DNA of 45,495 nt, taken from assembly GCA_003151775.1 (NCBI GenBank), contig PLYK01000020.1, forward strand, positions 1 through 45,495, given 5' to 3'. Made by a program: the position numbers and the translations under genes. Below the pieces are notes generated by a model. The model had not been told where the DNA came from and ran no database searches. It worked only from the letters and a program-made list of their open reading frames with translations. Positions 17,001 through 26,770 of the stretch are shown in pieces. Positions within the stretch are counted from its first letter, which is position 1. Each line of letters opens with the position of its first letter. This DNA comes from Geobacter sp. Its GTDB lineage: Bacteria > Desulfobacterota > Desulfuromonadia > Geobacterales > Pseudopelobacteraceae.

Positions 17001-18501
17001 TCAACAGAACAGTGCTTACATAGTCATTTAGAATGCCGTTGCTCATCCGGGCTTCCCGCACCTTTGCGCCTATTTCCCGGATGATTTCAAGCGGTGGCAA
17101 CGGAGTGCTCCGCAACTCCGTAGCGCTTACCTGGGTGTTGCCGTTGTAGGTGCGGAAATAGTCGTCCAGGATGCGGCAATTCAAAAGCGCGGCAATCCCG
17201 TATGCCTCTTCTATTGACAGCTCGCCCTTCGGCTTGTGGATGTAGTTGACGTGGTTCTCGAACCCAACAAGGTCGTGCGGCTGGAATTCTCCAGCAATGT
17301 AAGGGGCGGCAATGAGGCGGCGCTCCTCCTCCTTGGCGCTGAAACGCCTTAGCAGCACATAGTTCCTGTTGGGCAGCAACAGGTAAGCGCTGTCGTCGTT
17401 GCTCACTATGTACTGCTGCTTTCTCATCGGGAGGGGGTGCATGACCCGCATCGGGACGACATGCTGCATCCAGAGCAGGGGTGTGGCTTCTTCGCTGGTT
17501 ATGAACTCGGTGGCCCGGAACGGAACAACGGGACCAGTCGAAATTTCAAAGCCATATGCGTGCAATTTTCCCTGCCAGGTGTGGACAAGCTCGATAATCT
17601 GCTCATCATGGTCGCTTGTCGGGATAAACAGGTGCTTGTTGACGGTGGCGAGATCCACGAGGTCGCGCAGCAAGGCACTCCGTTTTCGCGACCGGTCAAG
17701 ATCGCCGATCCCGGCGGAAGACGTTATGGTAGCGCGCCCGGTAGCCTTCCAGCCATCCTGCCGCTTCGCCCGCAGGATCACATGCTCCTGCAGGACTTCG
17801 TCCTTTGCAAAAGCATCCTTCCTGCTGCCGAACAGGTGGATGTGCTCCGGGCGCATCAGAGCAAAGAACCGTTCGCGGAACAGCCTGAAATAAGGACCGG
17901 CGGCAAAGCTCCGCGGCACAATGAAAACAAGCTCTCCGCCGGCGCGCAACATGTAGGCGGAAATCGCCATGAATATGGCGTAGATGTTGGGCTGTCCGTG
18001 CACGACAAAGGAGGCGGCTTGCGCCCGGGCGTCGGCTTTGTTCAGCTTGAAATATGGCGGGTTTGAAATAACGACATCATATGGCTCTTCGGTGTTCCTG
18101 AACAGCGACCCGTCCATGTGATGGGCGTTTTCCAGCACGAAATCGGTCGTCCTGATGTCGAAGCCCAGTTCTGTGCCTTTGGTCGCAAGCCATCGCCTTG
18201 CGTAGTCAAGGCACTCATGGAGCAATGGCGCTAAACCCTTGTCGAACTCATAGGCAGTGAGATGGATGTGTGGCGTGCCGGCGAGCCTTTCCAGAAGGGC
18301 ACAGCTTAACACTCCGGTTCCGGCTCCAGGATCAAGGACGCGGATGCATTCCTTTTTTGGGGGCGCATACAGTCCCGCCATGAATTCCGCAACCGGCTCC
18401 GGGGTCAGATACTGACCGTGCGTCTTTTTGTGCTCGTCGCTTTTCGCAGCGGCATATTCTCTGCCTGCCCGGTCGGCGATGATAGTGGGGCGCTCGTGCA
18501 T
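16954..18501 (-). CDS. N6-adenine DNA methyltransferase, PstI/BsuBI family
   Basis: Protects host DNA by methylating adenine in the recognition site of the adjacent endonuclease. At 515 residues it is the size of M.PstI/M.BsuBI. SAM motif I VLDPGAGTG is at 55-63, catalytic motif IV SNPPYFKL at 146-153, and THGQYLTPEPVAEFMAGLY at 28-46 is typical of this group. The C-terminal half is the target-recognition region. The start at 18501 follows AAAGGA; a further 45 codons upstream are open but unlike the family. Its 3' end overlaps the endonuclease gene by up to 47 bases. No separate controller gene is seen. Confidence 0.9.
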   Translation of the reverse strand: MHERPTIIADRAGREYAAAKSDEHKKTHGQYLTPEPVAEFMAGLYAPPKKECIRVLDPGAGTGVLSCALLERLAGTPHIHLTAYEFDKGLAPLLHECLDYARRWLATKGTELGFDIRTTDFVLENAHHMDGSLFRNTEEPYDVVISNPPYFKLNKADARAQAASFVVHGQPNIYAIFMAISAYMLRAGGELVFIVPRSFAAGPYFRLFRERFFALMRPEHIHLFGSRKDAFAKDEVLQEHVILRAKRQDGWKATGRATITSSAGIGDLDRSRKRSALLRDLVDLATVNKHLFIPTSDHDEQIIELVHTWQGKLHAYGFEISTGPVVPFRATEFITSEEATPLLWMQHVVPMRVMHPLPMRKQQYIVSNDDSAYLLLPNRNYVLLRRFSAKEEERRLIAAPYIAGEFQPHDLVGFENHVNYIHKPKGELSIEEAYGIAALLNCRILDDYFRTYNGNTQVSATELRSTPLPPLEIIREIGAKVREARMSNGILNDYVSTVLLNGGDDGKAGRRASHP

Positions 18502-18725
18502 GTTGAATCCTTTCCGGTGCCCCAACAAAATACAATCAACCGACAATTCCTTCAACGCTTTTCTGGCATTCTGCTGGGCAGGCGACACATCGGTTCCCTG
18601 ATCTCCAAAATCGCCCCCCTGATCCAGTATACCCACCCCGACCCAAACGATGCCCCGCGCAAGGCTTCAGACGTTGGGTCGGCTTCGAATGAATCGCTGG
18701 TCATAAGGTTCGAACCGCCATCCCG
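18502..18725. other. Gap upstream of the methyltransferase, no clear gene
   Basis: The methyltransferase frame stays open to 18636 but reads as a non-family sequence (QGTDVSPAQQNARKALKEL), possibly the end of a lost gene. The words CCCCTGATCCAGTAT at 18613 and CCCCTGATCCAGTAT near 15963 recur on both sides of the restriction-modification pair. The promoter of the methyltransferase gene should lie here, but I could not pick it out. Confidence 0.35.
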
Positions 18726-18769
18726 TTGTTACCACAAAAAAACGCCCGCTTTATGCGGGCGTTTTGCTG
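18726..18769 (-). terminator. Terminator, right 44-bp inverted repeat of the island
   Basis: AACGCCCGC and GCGGGCGTT form a perfect 9-bp stem. On the minus strand seven T follow, ending transcription from the exported repeat protein gene; on the plus strand TTTT follows. The 44 bases match 13384-13427 in inverted orientation at 40 of 44 positions, including non-stem flanks on both sides. Confidence 0.88.
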
Positions 18770-18860
18770 ATACATGCAGTTGATTTTTTTCAACACCTTT
18801 GTGGAATGGCTTGCCCGGTGGGTGCGCCTTTTCTTCTGCTCAAGACAGGGGTATGTGGGG

Positions 18861-19226
18861 CTATTTCGTGGTGGCGAACCGGTCTTTGAAAAACCGCTTG
18901 ATGGAATGGCCCATGTCCCTGAACCACTCCCTCATGGATCTCCCCGCCTTCTTTGCGGCCTGGCCCGATTCCTTGCCCCCTTCCTTGAGGGCCGGCCCGG
19001 TCTCCTTGCCGAGTTTTTTGAAACCCTGACCGACCTTATTGCCACCTTCCTTAAAGGCGTGGCCTACATCCTTGCCCCCATCTTTAAATGCCTTTCCAGT
19101 CTCCTTGCCGAATTTTTTCAGCCCCTGGCCGGTCTCCCTGCCGTCTTCCTTGAGGGAGGTATCCGCGCGGCAGGGAACGGCCGCCAGCGAAATAAGCAGT
19201 ATGACTATGCCCCCTCTTCTTCCCAC
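18861..19226 (-). CDS. Exported amphipathic repeat protein
   Basis: A 121-residue secreted protein. I chose the GTG at 19226 because AAGGAG lies 6 bases upstream and the product then begins with a normal signal peptide (GRRGGIVILLISLAAVPCRA). The frame is also open from an ATG at 19259. The mature part is built from about seven degenerate 11-residue units of the form GKETGKAFKDGGKDVGHAFK, each with regular Lys, Gly and hydrophobic positions, suggesting long amphipathic helices that could lie on a membrane or bind a polyanion. The C-terminus is basic and aromatic. The function is unknown. It lies downstream of pta. Confidence 0.75.
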   Translation of the reverse strand: MGRRGGIVILLISLAAVPCRADTSLKEDGRETGQGLKKFGKETGKAFKDGGKDVGHAFKEGGNKVGQGFKKLGKETGPALKEGGKESGQAAKKAGRSMREWFRDMGHSIKRFFKDRFATTK

Positions 19227-19277
19227 GGAAATCTCCTTCTCAAGGGAGTTCGGGTTCATTCCTCGTCAAAGTCCCTG

Positions 19278-20282
19278 CTATGCCTGGGCCGCCTGAACCG
19301 CCGTGATGGCGGTGACGTTGACGATATCGTCCACGGAACAGCCCCGGGACAGGTCGTTGACCGGCTTGGCCAGGCCCTGGATGATCGGGCCGACCGCCTC
19401 GGCGCCGGCCACCCGCTCCACCAGCTTGTAGGCGATGTTGCCGGCGTCCAGGTCCGGGAAAACCAGCACGTTGGCCTTACCGGCCACGGAGCTGCCGGGG
19501 GCCTTTTTCTCGCCGACCTTGGGGAGCAGGGCGGCGTCGGCCTGGAGCTCGCCGTCGATCTGCATATCCGGCTTGATCTGCCGGGCGATCTCCAGGGCCT
19601 TGAGCACCTTGTCGCAATCGGGGTGGCTGGCGCTCCCCTTGGTGGAGAAGGAGAGCAGGGCAACGCGGGCGTCCACGTCCAGGAAGGCCTTGCAGTTGCC
19701 GGCCGTGGCAACGGCGATCTCGGCCAGGGCCTGGGCGTCCGGGTTGGGGTTGACGGCACAGTCGGCGAACAGGATGATGCCGTTCTCGCCGAAGCTCGCT
19801 GTCTTGGTAACCATCAGGAAAAAGGAGGAAACGGTCTTGATCCCCTTGGCCGGGCCAACGGTCTGGAAGGCGGCCTTGAGCACGTTGCCGGTGGTGCCGG
19901 TGGCGCCGGCAACCTGGCCCCCGGCGTCGCCGTTGCGTACCATCATGCCGGCGTAGTATAGGTTGTCCGGTGCGGTTAAGAGGGCGCGGGCCTCTTCGGG
20001 GGTCATGCCCTTGGCCTTGCGCAGCTCGACGAAATCAGCCACGTACTGTTCCAGTTTGGGGGAGTCGGCCGGGTTCAGCAGCTCAACCCCTGCCAGGTTG
20101 ACCCCCTTGGCGGCGGCTTCGGCCTGGATTTTGGCCGGATCGCCCAGGATGACGACCCGTGCCAACTCCTCCTTGACGATCTTCTCGGCGGCGAACAGCA
20201 TCCGCTCATCGTAGCTCTCCGGCAGCACCACGGTCTGCCGGTTCTTCCTGGCCTTCTCCTTGATCTGGTCAACAAGATGCAT
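19278..20282 (-). CDS. pta: Phosphate acetyltransferase
   Basis: Converts acetyl-CoA and phosphate to acetyl phosphate and CoA; with acetate kinase it links acetate and acetyl-CoA. The 334 residues are the short single-domain form. The family start [20 protein letters not shown] is followed by [18 protein letters not shown], the SSFFLM motif, [21 protein letters not shown] and [27 protein letters not shown] precedes the ATG at 20282. Acetate kinase, often adjacent in this group, is not in the window. Confidence 0.95.
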   Translation of the reverse strand: MHLVDQIKEKARKNRQTVVLPESYDERMLFAAEKIVKEELARVVILGDPAKIQAEAAAKGVNLAGVELLNPADSPKLEQYVADFVELRKAKGMTPEEARALLTAPDNLYYAGMMVRNGDAGGQVAGATGTTGNVLKAAFQTVGPAKGIKTVSSFFLMVTKTASFGENGIILFADCAVNPNPDAQALAEIAVATAGNCKAFLDVDARVALLSFSTKGSASHPDCDKVLKALEIARQIKPDMQIDGELQADAALLPKVGEKKAPGSSVAGKANVLVFPDLDAGNIAYKLVERVAGAEAVGPIIQGLAKPVNDLSRGCSVDDIVNVTAITAVQAAQA

Positions 20283-20407
20283 GAGTAGTAACCTCCTTGG
20301 CAATGAATAGAACAGGGGTATATATATAGTTGAAACCGTGGCTGCGGTCAAACAAAAAAACATGACCAGTCAGGCTTTTAGTAAGGTTTAATAGTTTAAA
20401 ACGAGAT

Positions 20408-21598
20408 TTAAAATTCGACTCCCATGGCGTCGGCAACGGTATGGATATCCTTGTCTCCCCGACCCGACAGGCAGACCACGATAGTCTGGTCTTTGGACAG
20501 GCTCGGGGCCAGCTTCAGGATATGGGCGATGGCGTGGGAAGACTCCAGGGCAGGCATGATCCCCTCCTCCCTGGTCAGCACATTGAACCCTTCCAGCGCC
20601 TCGTCGTCAGTAATGGAGACATACTCGGCCCGCAGGGTCTCTTTCAGCCAGGAATGCTCGGGACCCACGCCGGGATAGTCGAGGCCGGCCGAGATGGAAT
20701 GGGCCGGCGTGATCTGGCCGTACTCGTTCTGGAGCAGGTAGGTCTTGTTGCCGTGCAGGATGCCGGGCGAACCGGCGCAGAGGGCGGCTGCGTGCTTGCC
20801 GCTCTCGATGCCGTAGCCTGCCGCCTCGACCCCGATCATCTTGACCTTGTGGTTCTTCAGGAAGGGGTAGAACAGGCCCAGGGCGTTGCTGCCGCCGCCG
20901 ACGCAGGCCACCAGGTAGTCGGGCAGGCGCCCTTCGGCTTTCTGGTGCTGCTTTCTGACCTCGTTGCCGATGACCGACTGGAAGTCGCGCACCATCATGG
21001 GGTAGGGGTGAGGCCCGGCCACGGTGCCGATGACATAGAAGGTGTTCCGGATGGTGGTCACCCAGTTGCGCATGGCCTCGTTCATGGCGTCCTTGAGGGT
21101 CGCCGTGCCGGCGGTGACCGGCGTGACCGTGGCCCCCAGAAGCCGCATGCGGAAGACGTTCAGGGCCTGGCGTCGGGTATCCTCCTCGCCCATGAATACC
21201 TCGCACTCCATCCCGAACAGCGCGGCGATGGTGGCGGTGGCCACGCCGTGCTGGCCCGCCCCGGTCTCGGCGATGACCCGTTTTTTGCCCATCCGTTTGG
21301 CCAGAAGCCCCTGGCCGATGGTGTTGTTCACCTTGTGTGCGCCGGTATGGTTCAGGTCTTCGCGCTTGAGGTAGATTTTGGCGCCCCCCAGCTTTTTGGT
21401 CAGTTTCTCGGCGTAGTAGAGCGGATTGGGACGGCCCACGTACTGGCGCAGGTAGTATTCGAACTCTTCCTTGAACTCCCGGTCGCGGCGGTAGTGTTCG
21501 TAGGCCTTTTCCAGCTCCAGGAGCGCCGGCATGAGTGTTTCTGGGACGTAGCGTCCGCCGAATGCGCCAAAGTGTCCATATTTATCGGGAAGTTTCAT
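20408..21598 (-). CDS. trpB: Tryptophan synthase beta subunit (TrpB1 type)
   Basis: PLP enzyme that joins indole and L-serine to make tryptophan. The 396 residues match the usual TrpB1. The family start [17 protein letters not shown], the PLP lysine K89 in [22 protein letters not shown], the phosphate loop [10 protein letters not shown] and CLSGRGDKD are all present. The usual trpA partner does not follow; pta does. A glycosyltransferase-like gene lies 21 bases upstream, then trpF. TrpB1 normally works with TrpA, so trpA should be elsewhere in the genome. Confidence 0.95.
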   Translation of the reverse strand: MKLPDKYGHFGAFGGRYVPETLMPALLELEKAYEHYRRDREFKEEFEYYLRQYVGRPNPLYYAEKLTKKLGGAKIYLKREDLNHTGAHKVNNTIGQGLLAKRMGKKRVIAETGAGQHGVATATIAALFGMECEVFMGEEDTRRQALNVFRMRLLGATVTPVTAGTATLKDAMNEAMRNWVTTIRNTFYVIGTVAGPHPYPMMVRDFQSVIGNEVRKQHQKAEGRLPDYLVACVGGGSNALGLFYPFLKNHKVKMIGVEAAGYGIESGKHAAALCAGSPGILHGNKTYLLQNEYGQITPAHSISAGLDYPGVGPEHSWLKETLRAEYVSITDDEALEGFNVLTREEGIMPALESSHAIAHILKLAPSLSKDQTIVVCLSGRGDKDIHTVADAMGVEF

Positions 21599-21619
21599 GT
21601 TGCCACCTAGTTTGTGCGT

Positions 21620-23317
21620 TTAATGGGTAATGGGTCGATAAAAGGCCACCCGATACGGGGTGGTGTCGGAGTGGTAGATGGAATCAAGGGCAAAGCCCGG
21701 AGCGGCTGAAGCCAGCCCGGAGTCTGGAAACGCCGGTTCCGAGACTTCAAGCACAAGCAGGTCCACCCGGTTGCGAATGGCGTAGGCATGGACCTCCTCA
21801 AGAGGTGCTACCGGCAGCGCGGTCCAAAGACCATCCAGATAATAGATCATCTTGTTCCATGGAACCATGTAGTTTTTCCCGGCGCCGTAGTGGGCGGCTG
21901 CCCACTGGCCCGACTTGCGGGCGTCCTCGGCATAATGGAGCCGGGCGCTGCGGCTTGCATCCTCGGGCACGGCTGGTTTGTCCACGGTACCCGTTTCCGG
22001 AGCAAAGAGTTTCGCTATGAGCCCGTCGCCGTACCGGTCCAGGTCGTATACCATGATGCTCAGGGTGCACAGCGCGATCACCACGGCGCCGATACGCCGG
22101 TCATCCTGAAACAGTTTCCGGCCCGCTGCCTCCACCGCAAACACCATTCCTGCGGAGGCAAGGATGACGAGAAGCGGCGCATAGGGCACGAGGTATTTCC
22201 ACCACCCCTCGGTGAAGACCGGCAGGATCAGCAAAATTAGAAACGGCGCTGCGATGGTGATCTTCTTCTTTGCCGAAGCATCCCCCCAGGGGACGAAAAG
22301 CGAGAAGAGCGCCAACAGTGCCAGATACACGGGGAAAACATTGGGGAAATGCAGGGCGCCGCTGTTGTTCGGAATCCTGCCGGGCAACTCCATCGCAAGG
22401 TTGTGGATATAGACCCGGCCGCTTTTGGCGGGGTCCTGGAGGAGATAGCCCGCCAGGTCCCCGATGCCGGACGGCACCTGCCATTTCAGCCTCCCGTCGG
22501 GCGTGAGCCCCCAGAGATCGCCATTGTCCTGTTCACCCTTGTCATTGTCGTGGTAGATCCTCGACTTCATCCAGATCAGGACGTAGGTCGCCTTGGGGCT
22601 GATGACGAATGTGCCGTAGTTGTGCTTGAGAAACAGCAGATACGGTGAAGCGGCAAGAAAAAACACCAAGATCGTCGTTGAGACGATGCGGGGCATGAAC
22701 GTACGAAATGCCTGCCTCCCCTGGGAGATGAGGAGCGCCACGACAGTGAGGACCATGATCAGGAAACCTTCCGAGCGGCTCATATAGGCGCAACAGAACG
22801 CACAGCCCGCGCCGCAGGCGTAGAGCAGCGAATTGCGCACAACAGCGCGGCAGAGCAGTCCCAGGGCTGTGACGAGGAAGACAGTATAATAGATCTCCGG
22901 TTCCGTGGAGAACGTGATCCAAAGGAAGTGGGGTGTCACGGCGGTAACCAGGGCTGCAATCAGGGCTATTCTGCGCCCCAGGAGCCCGTCGGCAAGGAAG
23001 TATACCGAGGCGGTGAGCAGCACGCCCATGACCGGAGCGATGAGTCCGGCCGTGCGCAGGAGGTCGTGTATCCCAAGAATGCTGTCCACCCCGGCTATGA
23101 TGATGGGAGGGAGCGGCGTCGCCCAAAGGGCCTGCCACCCGAGGCCTATCCCCATCTGGATGTTCCGGGCGATCTGGAGGTAGGTGTGTCCGTCTGCCGA
23201 GATGCCGAGCGGATGAGAGAATCTCCACATGACGAGGCTCGACAGGAGCAGGGGAAACAGGGGGAGCCACCCCATGGCCCGGGAGAATGAATCAGTTCGC
23301 TTGGCCTGCTGCTGCAT
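21620..23317 (-). CDS. Membrane glycosyltransferase, ArnT/PMT-like (GT39/GT83 type)
   Basis: A 565-residue integral membrane protein with about ten hydrophobic segments in the first 430 residues and a soluble C-terminal domain of about 130. The N-terminal loop has SADGHTYLQIARNIQMG, resembling the acidic active-site loop of polyprenyl-phosphate-sugar transferases (ArnT/PMT superfamily). Such enzymes move a sugar from a lipid carrier to lipid A, protein or another glycan at the outer face of the inner membrane; the donor and acceptor here are unknown. It lies between trpF (11 bases upstream) and trpB, an unusual place for such a gene. Confidence 0.75.
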   Translation of the reverse strand: MQQQAKRTDSFSRAMGWLPLFPLLLSSLVMWRFSHPLGISADGHTYLQIARNIQMGIGLGWQALWATPLPPIIIAGVDSILGIHDLLRTAGLIAPVMGVLLTASVYFLADGLLGRRIALIAALVTAVTPHFLWITFSTEPEIYYTVFLVTALGLLCRAVVRNSLLYACGAGCAFCCAYMSRSEGFLIMVLTVVALLISQGRQAFRTFMPRIVSTTILVFFLAASPYLLFLKHNYGTFVISPKATYVLIWMKSRIYHDNDKGEQDNGDLWGLTPDGRLKWQVPSGIGDLAGYLLQDPAKSGRVYIHNLAMELPGRIPNNSGALHFPNVFPVYLALLALFSLFVPWGDASAKKKITIAAPFLILLILPVFTEGWWKYLVPYAPLLVILASAGMVFAVEAAGRKLFQDDRRIGAVVIALCTLSIMVYDLDRYGDGLIAKLFAPETGTVDKPAVPEDASRSARLHYAEDARKSGQWAAAHYGAGKNYMVPWNKMIYYLDGLWTALPVAPLEEVHAYAIRNRVDLLVLEVSEPAFPDSGLASAAPGFALDSIYHSDTTPYRVAFYRPITH

Positions 23318-23328
23318 GGAGGGCTGCC

Positions 23329-23985
23329 TTAATGGTGAGAGATATTCTGGTCTGCCGGCGCCGGCACGCGGTCAAGAGCGTTTTTGGCGTTGGAGATGAA
23401 ATCAACGATCCTGCAGATGTCCTTCTTCCCCGGCCCGGATTCCACGCCGCTGGAAACGTCCACGCCATAGGGGCGCACCTTGCGGACAGCCTCAGCCACG
23501 TTCCCCGGCGTCAGTCCGCCGGCCAGGATGATACGGTTGGACTGGGCCGCGCAGGCGGCAATCTCCCAGTTGAACGTCTGCCCGGTGCCGCCGTGGGCCG
23601 CGGGCGACCAGGCATCGAGCAGAAACGCGGCAACCCGGTAATCCCGCATCGGTTCAAGGGAGGTGATGTCCTTCACGCGAAAGGTCTTGATGACGCGGCG
23701 CCTGACCGAGTCGCAGTACCCCGGTTTTTCCACGCCGTGAAGCTGGACCAGGTCGAGGCCGCACTGGTCGATGGTCGCATTCACCATATCCAGGGACTCA
23801 TCGACGAACAGGCCGACGGTCTGCACGAAGGGGGGCAGATGGCGGATGATGGCGGCGGCCTGTTCGGGGAACACGTGCCGGGGGGATTTGGGGTGAAAGA
23901 CAAAGCCCAGGGCATCGGCTCCGGCGTCAATGGCCGTCAGGGCATCCTCAAGGTTGGTTATGCCGCAGATTTTTACCTTTGTCAT
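23329..23985 (-). CDS. trpF: Phosphoribosylanthranilate isomerase
   Basis: Catalyses the Amadori rearrangement of phosphoribosylanthranilate in tryptophan synthesis. The 218-residue TIM barrel begins VKICGITNLEDA, with the catalytic Cys in KICGIT, VGLFVDES, VQLHG, LLDAW (catalytic Asp), ILAGGLTPGNVAEAV and GVDVSSGVES at the phosphate site. It lies in the trp/hom run, 57 bases after trpB2; a relative of the CACAGAG-type dispersed repeat lies in that gap. Confidence 0.95.
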   Translation of the reverse strand: MTKVKICGITNLEDALTAIDAGADALGFVFHPKSPRHVFPEQAAAIIRHLPPFVQTVGLFVDESLDMVNATIDQCGLDLVQLHGVEKPGYCDSVRRRVIKTFRVKDITSLEPMRDYRVAAFLLDAWSPAAHGGTGQTFNWEIAACAAQSNRIILAGGLTPGNVAEAVRKVRPYGVDVSSGVESGPGKKDICRIVDFISNAKNALDRVPAPADQNISHH

Positions 23986-24042
23986 ATTTGTTTTGCCTCT
24001 GAGTCTCCGTGGCAGATTGTCTGTCGGATGTTAGCCTCGTGA

Positions 24043-25398
24043 TTACAGATACACCTGGGGCAGCCGCTCCAGCGCCTCTCGGATCTTCTGCTCCGGATAC
24101 TCGTAGTCCTCCAGGCCGCCGGAGAGGTAGGTGTCGTAGGCGCCCATGTCCAGTTGACCGTGGCCCGACAGGCCGAACAGGATGGTCTTTTCCTTCCCCT
24201 CCTCCTTGGCCAGCACCGCCTCGTCGATGGCGGCCCGCACGGCGTGGGACGATTCGGGGGCCGGGATGATCCCCTCACTGCGGGCGAAGAGCAGTGCGCT
24301 TTCGAAACAGGCGTTTTGCTTGTAGGCCTTGGCCTCGATCTGTCCGGCGTGATACAGCTGGGAGACCAGGGGGGACTCGCCGTGATAGCGCAGCCCGCCG
24401 GCATGGATGCCGGGCGGCATGAAGTCGTGCCCCAGGGTGTACATCATGGCAATGGGCGCCATCTTGGCGGTATCTCCGTAGTCAAAGGCATAGACCCCCT
24501 TGGTCAGGGTCGGGCAGGAGGCCGGTTCCACGGCCATGCAGCGCACATCCTTGCCGGCGGCCCGGTCGGCGATAAAGGGAAAGGCCAGCCCGGCGAAGTT
24601 GGAGCCGCCGCCGCAGCAGGCGATGATCACGTCCGGGTAGTCGCCGGCGATCTTCATTTGCTCACGGGCCTCCTGGCCGATCACGGTCTGATGCAGGCAG
24701 ACGTGGTTGAGCACGCTCCCCAGGGCGTAGTTGGTGTCGCTATGGGTGGCGGCGTCCTCCACCGCCTCGGAGATGGCCATTCCCAGAGAGCCCGGGCATT
24801 CCGGGTCGTGGGCCAGGATGGCGCGCCCCGCATTGGTGAATTCCGAGGGGGATGGGATGACCTGGGCGCCCCACAACTGCATCATGCTCTTGCGGTAGGG
24901 CTTTTGGGTGCAGGAGATCTTGACCATGTAGACCGTGCACTCAAGGCCGAACAGGGAGCAGGCCAGGGCCAGGGAGCTGCCCCATTGGCCGGCGCCGGTC
25001 TCGGTGGCCAGGCGGCGGATGCCGGCCTGCTTGTTGTACCACGCCTGGGGGATGGCCGAGTTGGGCTTGTGGGAGCCGGCCGGCGAGACTCCTTCGAACT
25101 TATAGTAGATCCTGGCCGGGGTGCCGAGCGCCTTTTCCAGGCGATGGGCGCGATAGAGCGGCGACGGCCTCCAGAGCTTGTAGATCTCCCGGACCTCGTC
25201 CGGGATGTCGATCCAGCGGTTGGGGGACATCTCCTGCTCGATCAGCGCCATGGGGAAGATGGCCAGCATGTCGTCCGGGGTGAGCGGTTTGAGGGTCTGG
25301 GGATTGATGACCGGCGCCAGGGGACCCGGCATGTCGGGGATGATGTTGTACCACTGCCGGGGGATCTGGTCTTCGCTGAGAAGAATCTTGGTATTCAT
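24043..25398 (-). CDS. TrpB-like pyridoxal phosphate enzyme (TrpB2 type)
   Basis: A 451-residue PLP enzyme of the TrpB2 branch, longer than TrpB1 and with the branch signature [13 protein letters not shown] carrying PLP lysine K111. [32 protein letters not shown] and [14 protein letters not shown] are further landmarks. TrpB2 proteins can make tryptophan from indole and serine without TrpA; some may act in salvage of free indole. It lies between hom and trpF and is clearly different in sequence from the TrpB1 gene 2.4 kb downstream. Confidence 0.93.
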   Translation of the reverse strand: MNTKILLSEDQIPRQWYNIIPDMPGPLAPVINPQTLKPLTPDDMLAIFPMALIEQEMSPNRWIDIPDEVREIYKLWRPSPLYRAHRLEKALGTPARIYYKFEGVSPAGSHKPNSAIPQAWYNKQAGIRRLATETGAGQWGSSLALACSLFGLECTVYMVKISCTQKPYRKSMMQLWGAQVIPSPSEFTNAGRAILAHDPECPGSLGMAISEAVEDAATHSDTNYALGSVLNHVCLHQTVIGQEAREQMKIAGDYPDVIIACCGGGSNFAGLAFPFIADRAAGKDVRCMAVEPASCPTLTKGVYAFDYGDTAKMAPIAMMYTLGHDFMPPGIHAGGLRYHGESPLVSQLYHAGQIEAKAYKQNACFESALLFARSEGIIPAPESSHAVRAAIDEAVLAKEEGKEKTILFGLSGHGQLDMGAYDTYLSGGLEDYEYPEQKIREALERLPQVYL

Positions 25399-25439
25399 GT
25401 GGTTTCTCCTTTAGCCTGAACAGTAAGGCTGACGTGCCG

Positions 25440-26756
25440 TTACTCCAAATTATCCTCAATACGGATGAAGCCGGTCTTCTGGCTGATAACGTCGAAACGG
25501 TCAATCTCTGCCAGGGCGTCCTGCACGGCCCCTTCCCGGGCCTCGTGGGTCATGATCACGATCGGCACCGGCGCCTCGTCGTAGGCTTGGTGCGAGGTCT
25601 GGACCATGGATTCGATGCTGATGCCGTGCTTGCCGAGGGAGCCGGCGATGGCGGCAAGCACGCCCGGTTTGTCCAGGGCGCTGAACCGGAGCATGTACTT
25701 GCTGCTGATCTCGGACATGGGCTTGAGCGGCAGCGTGACGACCTGGTCATCCATGAAGCCCAGTGGCGCCATCCTGCGTCCGGCGCCGGCCAGCATGCTG
25801 CGGGAGAGCCCGATCAGGTCGCCGACAATGGCGCTGGCGGTGGAGTTCTGGCCGGCGCCCCGGCCGTAGAACATCACCGGGCCGACGAAATCGCCGCTCA
25901 GACGGATGGCGTTGAACACGCCGTTCACCTCGGCCAGCGGGTTGTGCAGCGGGATCATGGTGGGGTGGACCCGGGCCTCCACCTGGCCGTCGGTCAGCTT
26001 GCCGATGGCCAGAAGCTTGATGCGGTAACCGAACTCGCTGGCGAATTTGACGTCCAGGCCGCTGATGCGGGAGATCCCCTCGGTATAGATGCTGTTGAAG
26101 TCGATGCGCGTGCCGAAGCAGAGGGAGACCAGGATCGCCAGCTTGTGGGCCGTATCCACCCCCTCGATGTCAAAGGTCGGGTCGGGCTCGGCGTAGCCCA
26201 ACTTCTGGGCCGCCTTGAGTACGTCGGCAAAATCCGCCCCCTCCTGGGTCATTCGGGTCAGGATGTAGTTGCATGTGCCGTTCATGATGCCGAACACCGA
26301 GCCGATGCGGTTGGCGGCCAGGTTCCCCTTGATGGAGGTCAGCACCGGGATGCCGCCCCCCACCGAGGCCTCGAACTGCACCTCGACTCCCTTGCGGGCC
26401 GCGGCGGCAAAAATCTCGTCGCCATGCAGGGCCAGGAGCGCCTTGTTGGCGGTGACGATATGCTTCCCCTTTTCGATGGCCTTGAGCACAAAGCTCTTGG
26501 CCGGTTCGTATCCTCCCACCAGTTCGATCACCACCGAGATCTCCGCGTCGTCGAAGATGGCATTGACGTCGGTGGTCAGGCAGGCGGGATCGACCGTGAC
26601 GCCCCGGTCGCTGGTGATATCCAGGTCAGCGATCCTTTTCAGCACGATGCCTGCCCCGACCTTGCTGCGGATGACGTCCGAGTTCTGCTGGAGCAGCTTG
26701 ACCACCCCGGCCCCGATATTGCCGTAACCTATCAGACCTACCTTGATATCGCTCAT
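25440..26756 (-). CDS. hom: Homoserine dehydrogenase
   Basis: Reduces aspartate semialdehyde to homoserine with NAD(P)H, leading to threonine and methionine. The 438 residues form an N-terminal Rossmann domain (VGLIGYGNIGAGVV, 6-19), a catalytic middle with VTANKALLALHG, GIMNGTCNYIL and GYAEPDPTFDIEGVDTAHK, and a C-terminal ACT domain (KPGVLAAIAGSLGKHGISI) for feedback control, typically by threonine. It follows nusB by 14 bases and is probably co-transcribed with ribH and nusB. Confidence 0.95.
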   Translation of the reverse strand: MSDIKVGLIGYGNIGAGVVKLLQQNSDVIRSKVGAGIVLKRIADLDITSDRGVTVDPACLTTDVNAIFDDAEISVVIELVGGYEPAKSFVLKAIEKGKHIVTANKALLALHGDEIFAAAARKGVEVQFEASVGGGIPVLTSIKGNLAANRIGSVFGIMNGTCNYILTRMTQEGADFADVLKAAQKLGYAEPDPTFDIEGVDTAHKLAILVSLCFGTRIDFNSIYTEGISRISGLDVKFASEFGYRIKLLAIGKLTDGQVEARVHPTMIPLHNPLAEVNGVFNAIRLSGDFVGPVMFYGRGAGQNSTASAIVGDLIGLSRSMLAGAGRRMAPLGFMDDQVVTLPLKPMSEISSKYMLRFSALDKPGVLAAIAGSLGKHGISIESMVQTSHQAYDEAPVPIVIMTHEAREGAVQDALAEIDRFDVISQKTGFIRIEDNLE

Positions 26757-26770
26757 TGACTAACCTCGTA

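Noticed and set aside
18774-19961. Plus-strand open frame opposite the exported repeat protein and pta
   Set aside because: Shadow of two well-supported minus-strand genes; it owes its length to GC-rich codon bias.
24154-25419. Long plus-strand open frame opposite trpB2 (421 codons)
   Set aside because: It is a GC-rich antisense shadow of a clear PLP enzyme gene; its translation is Gly/His/Asp-rich without any family match.
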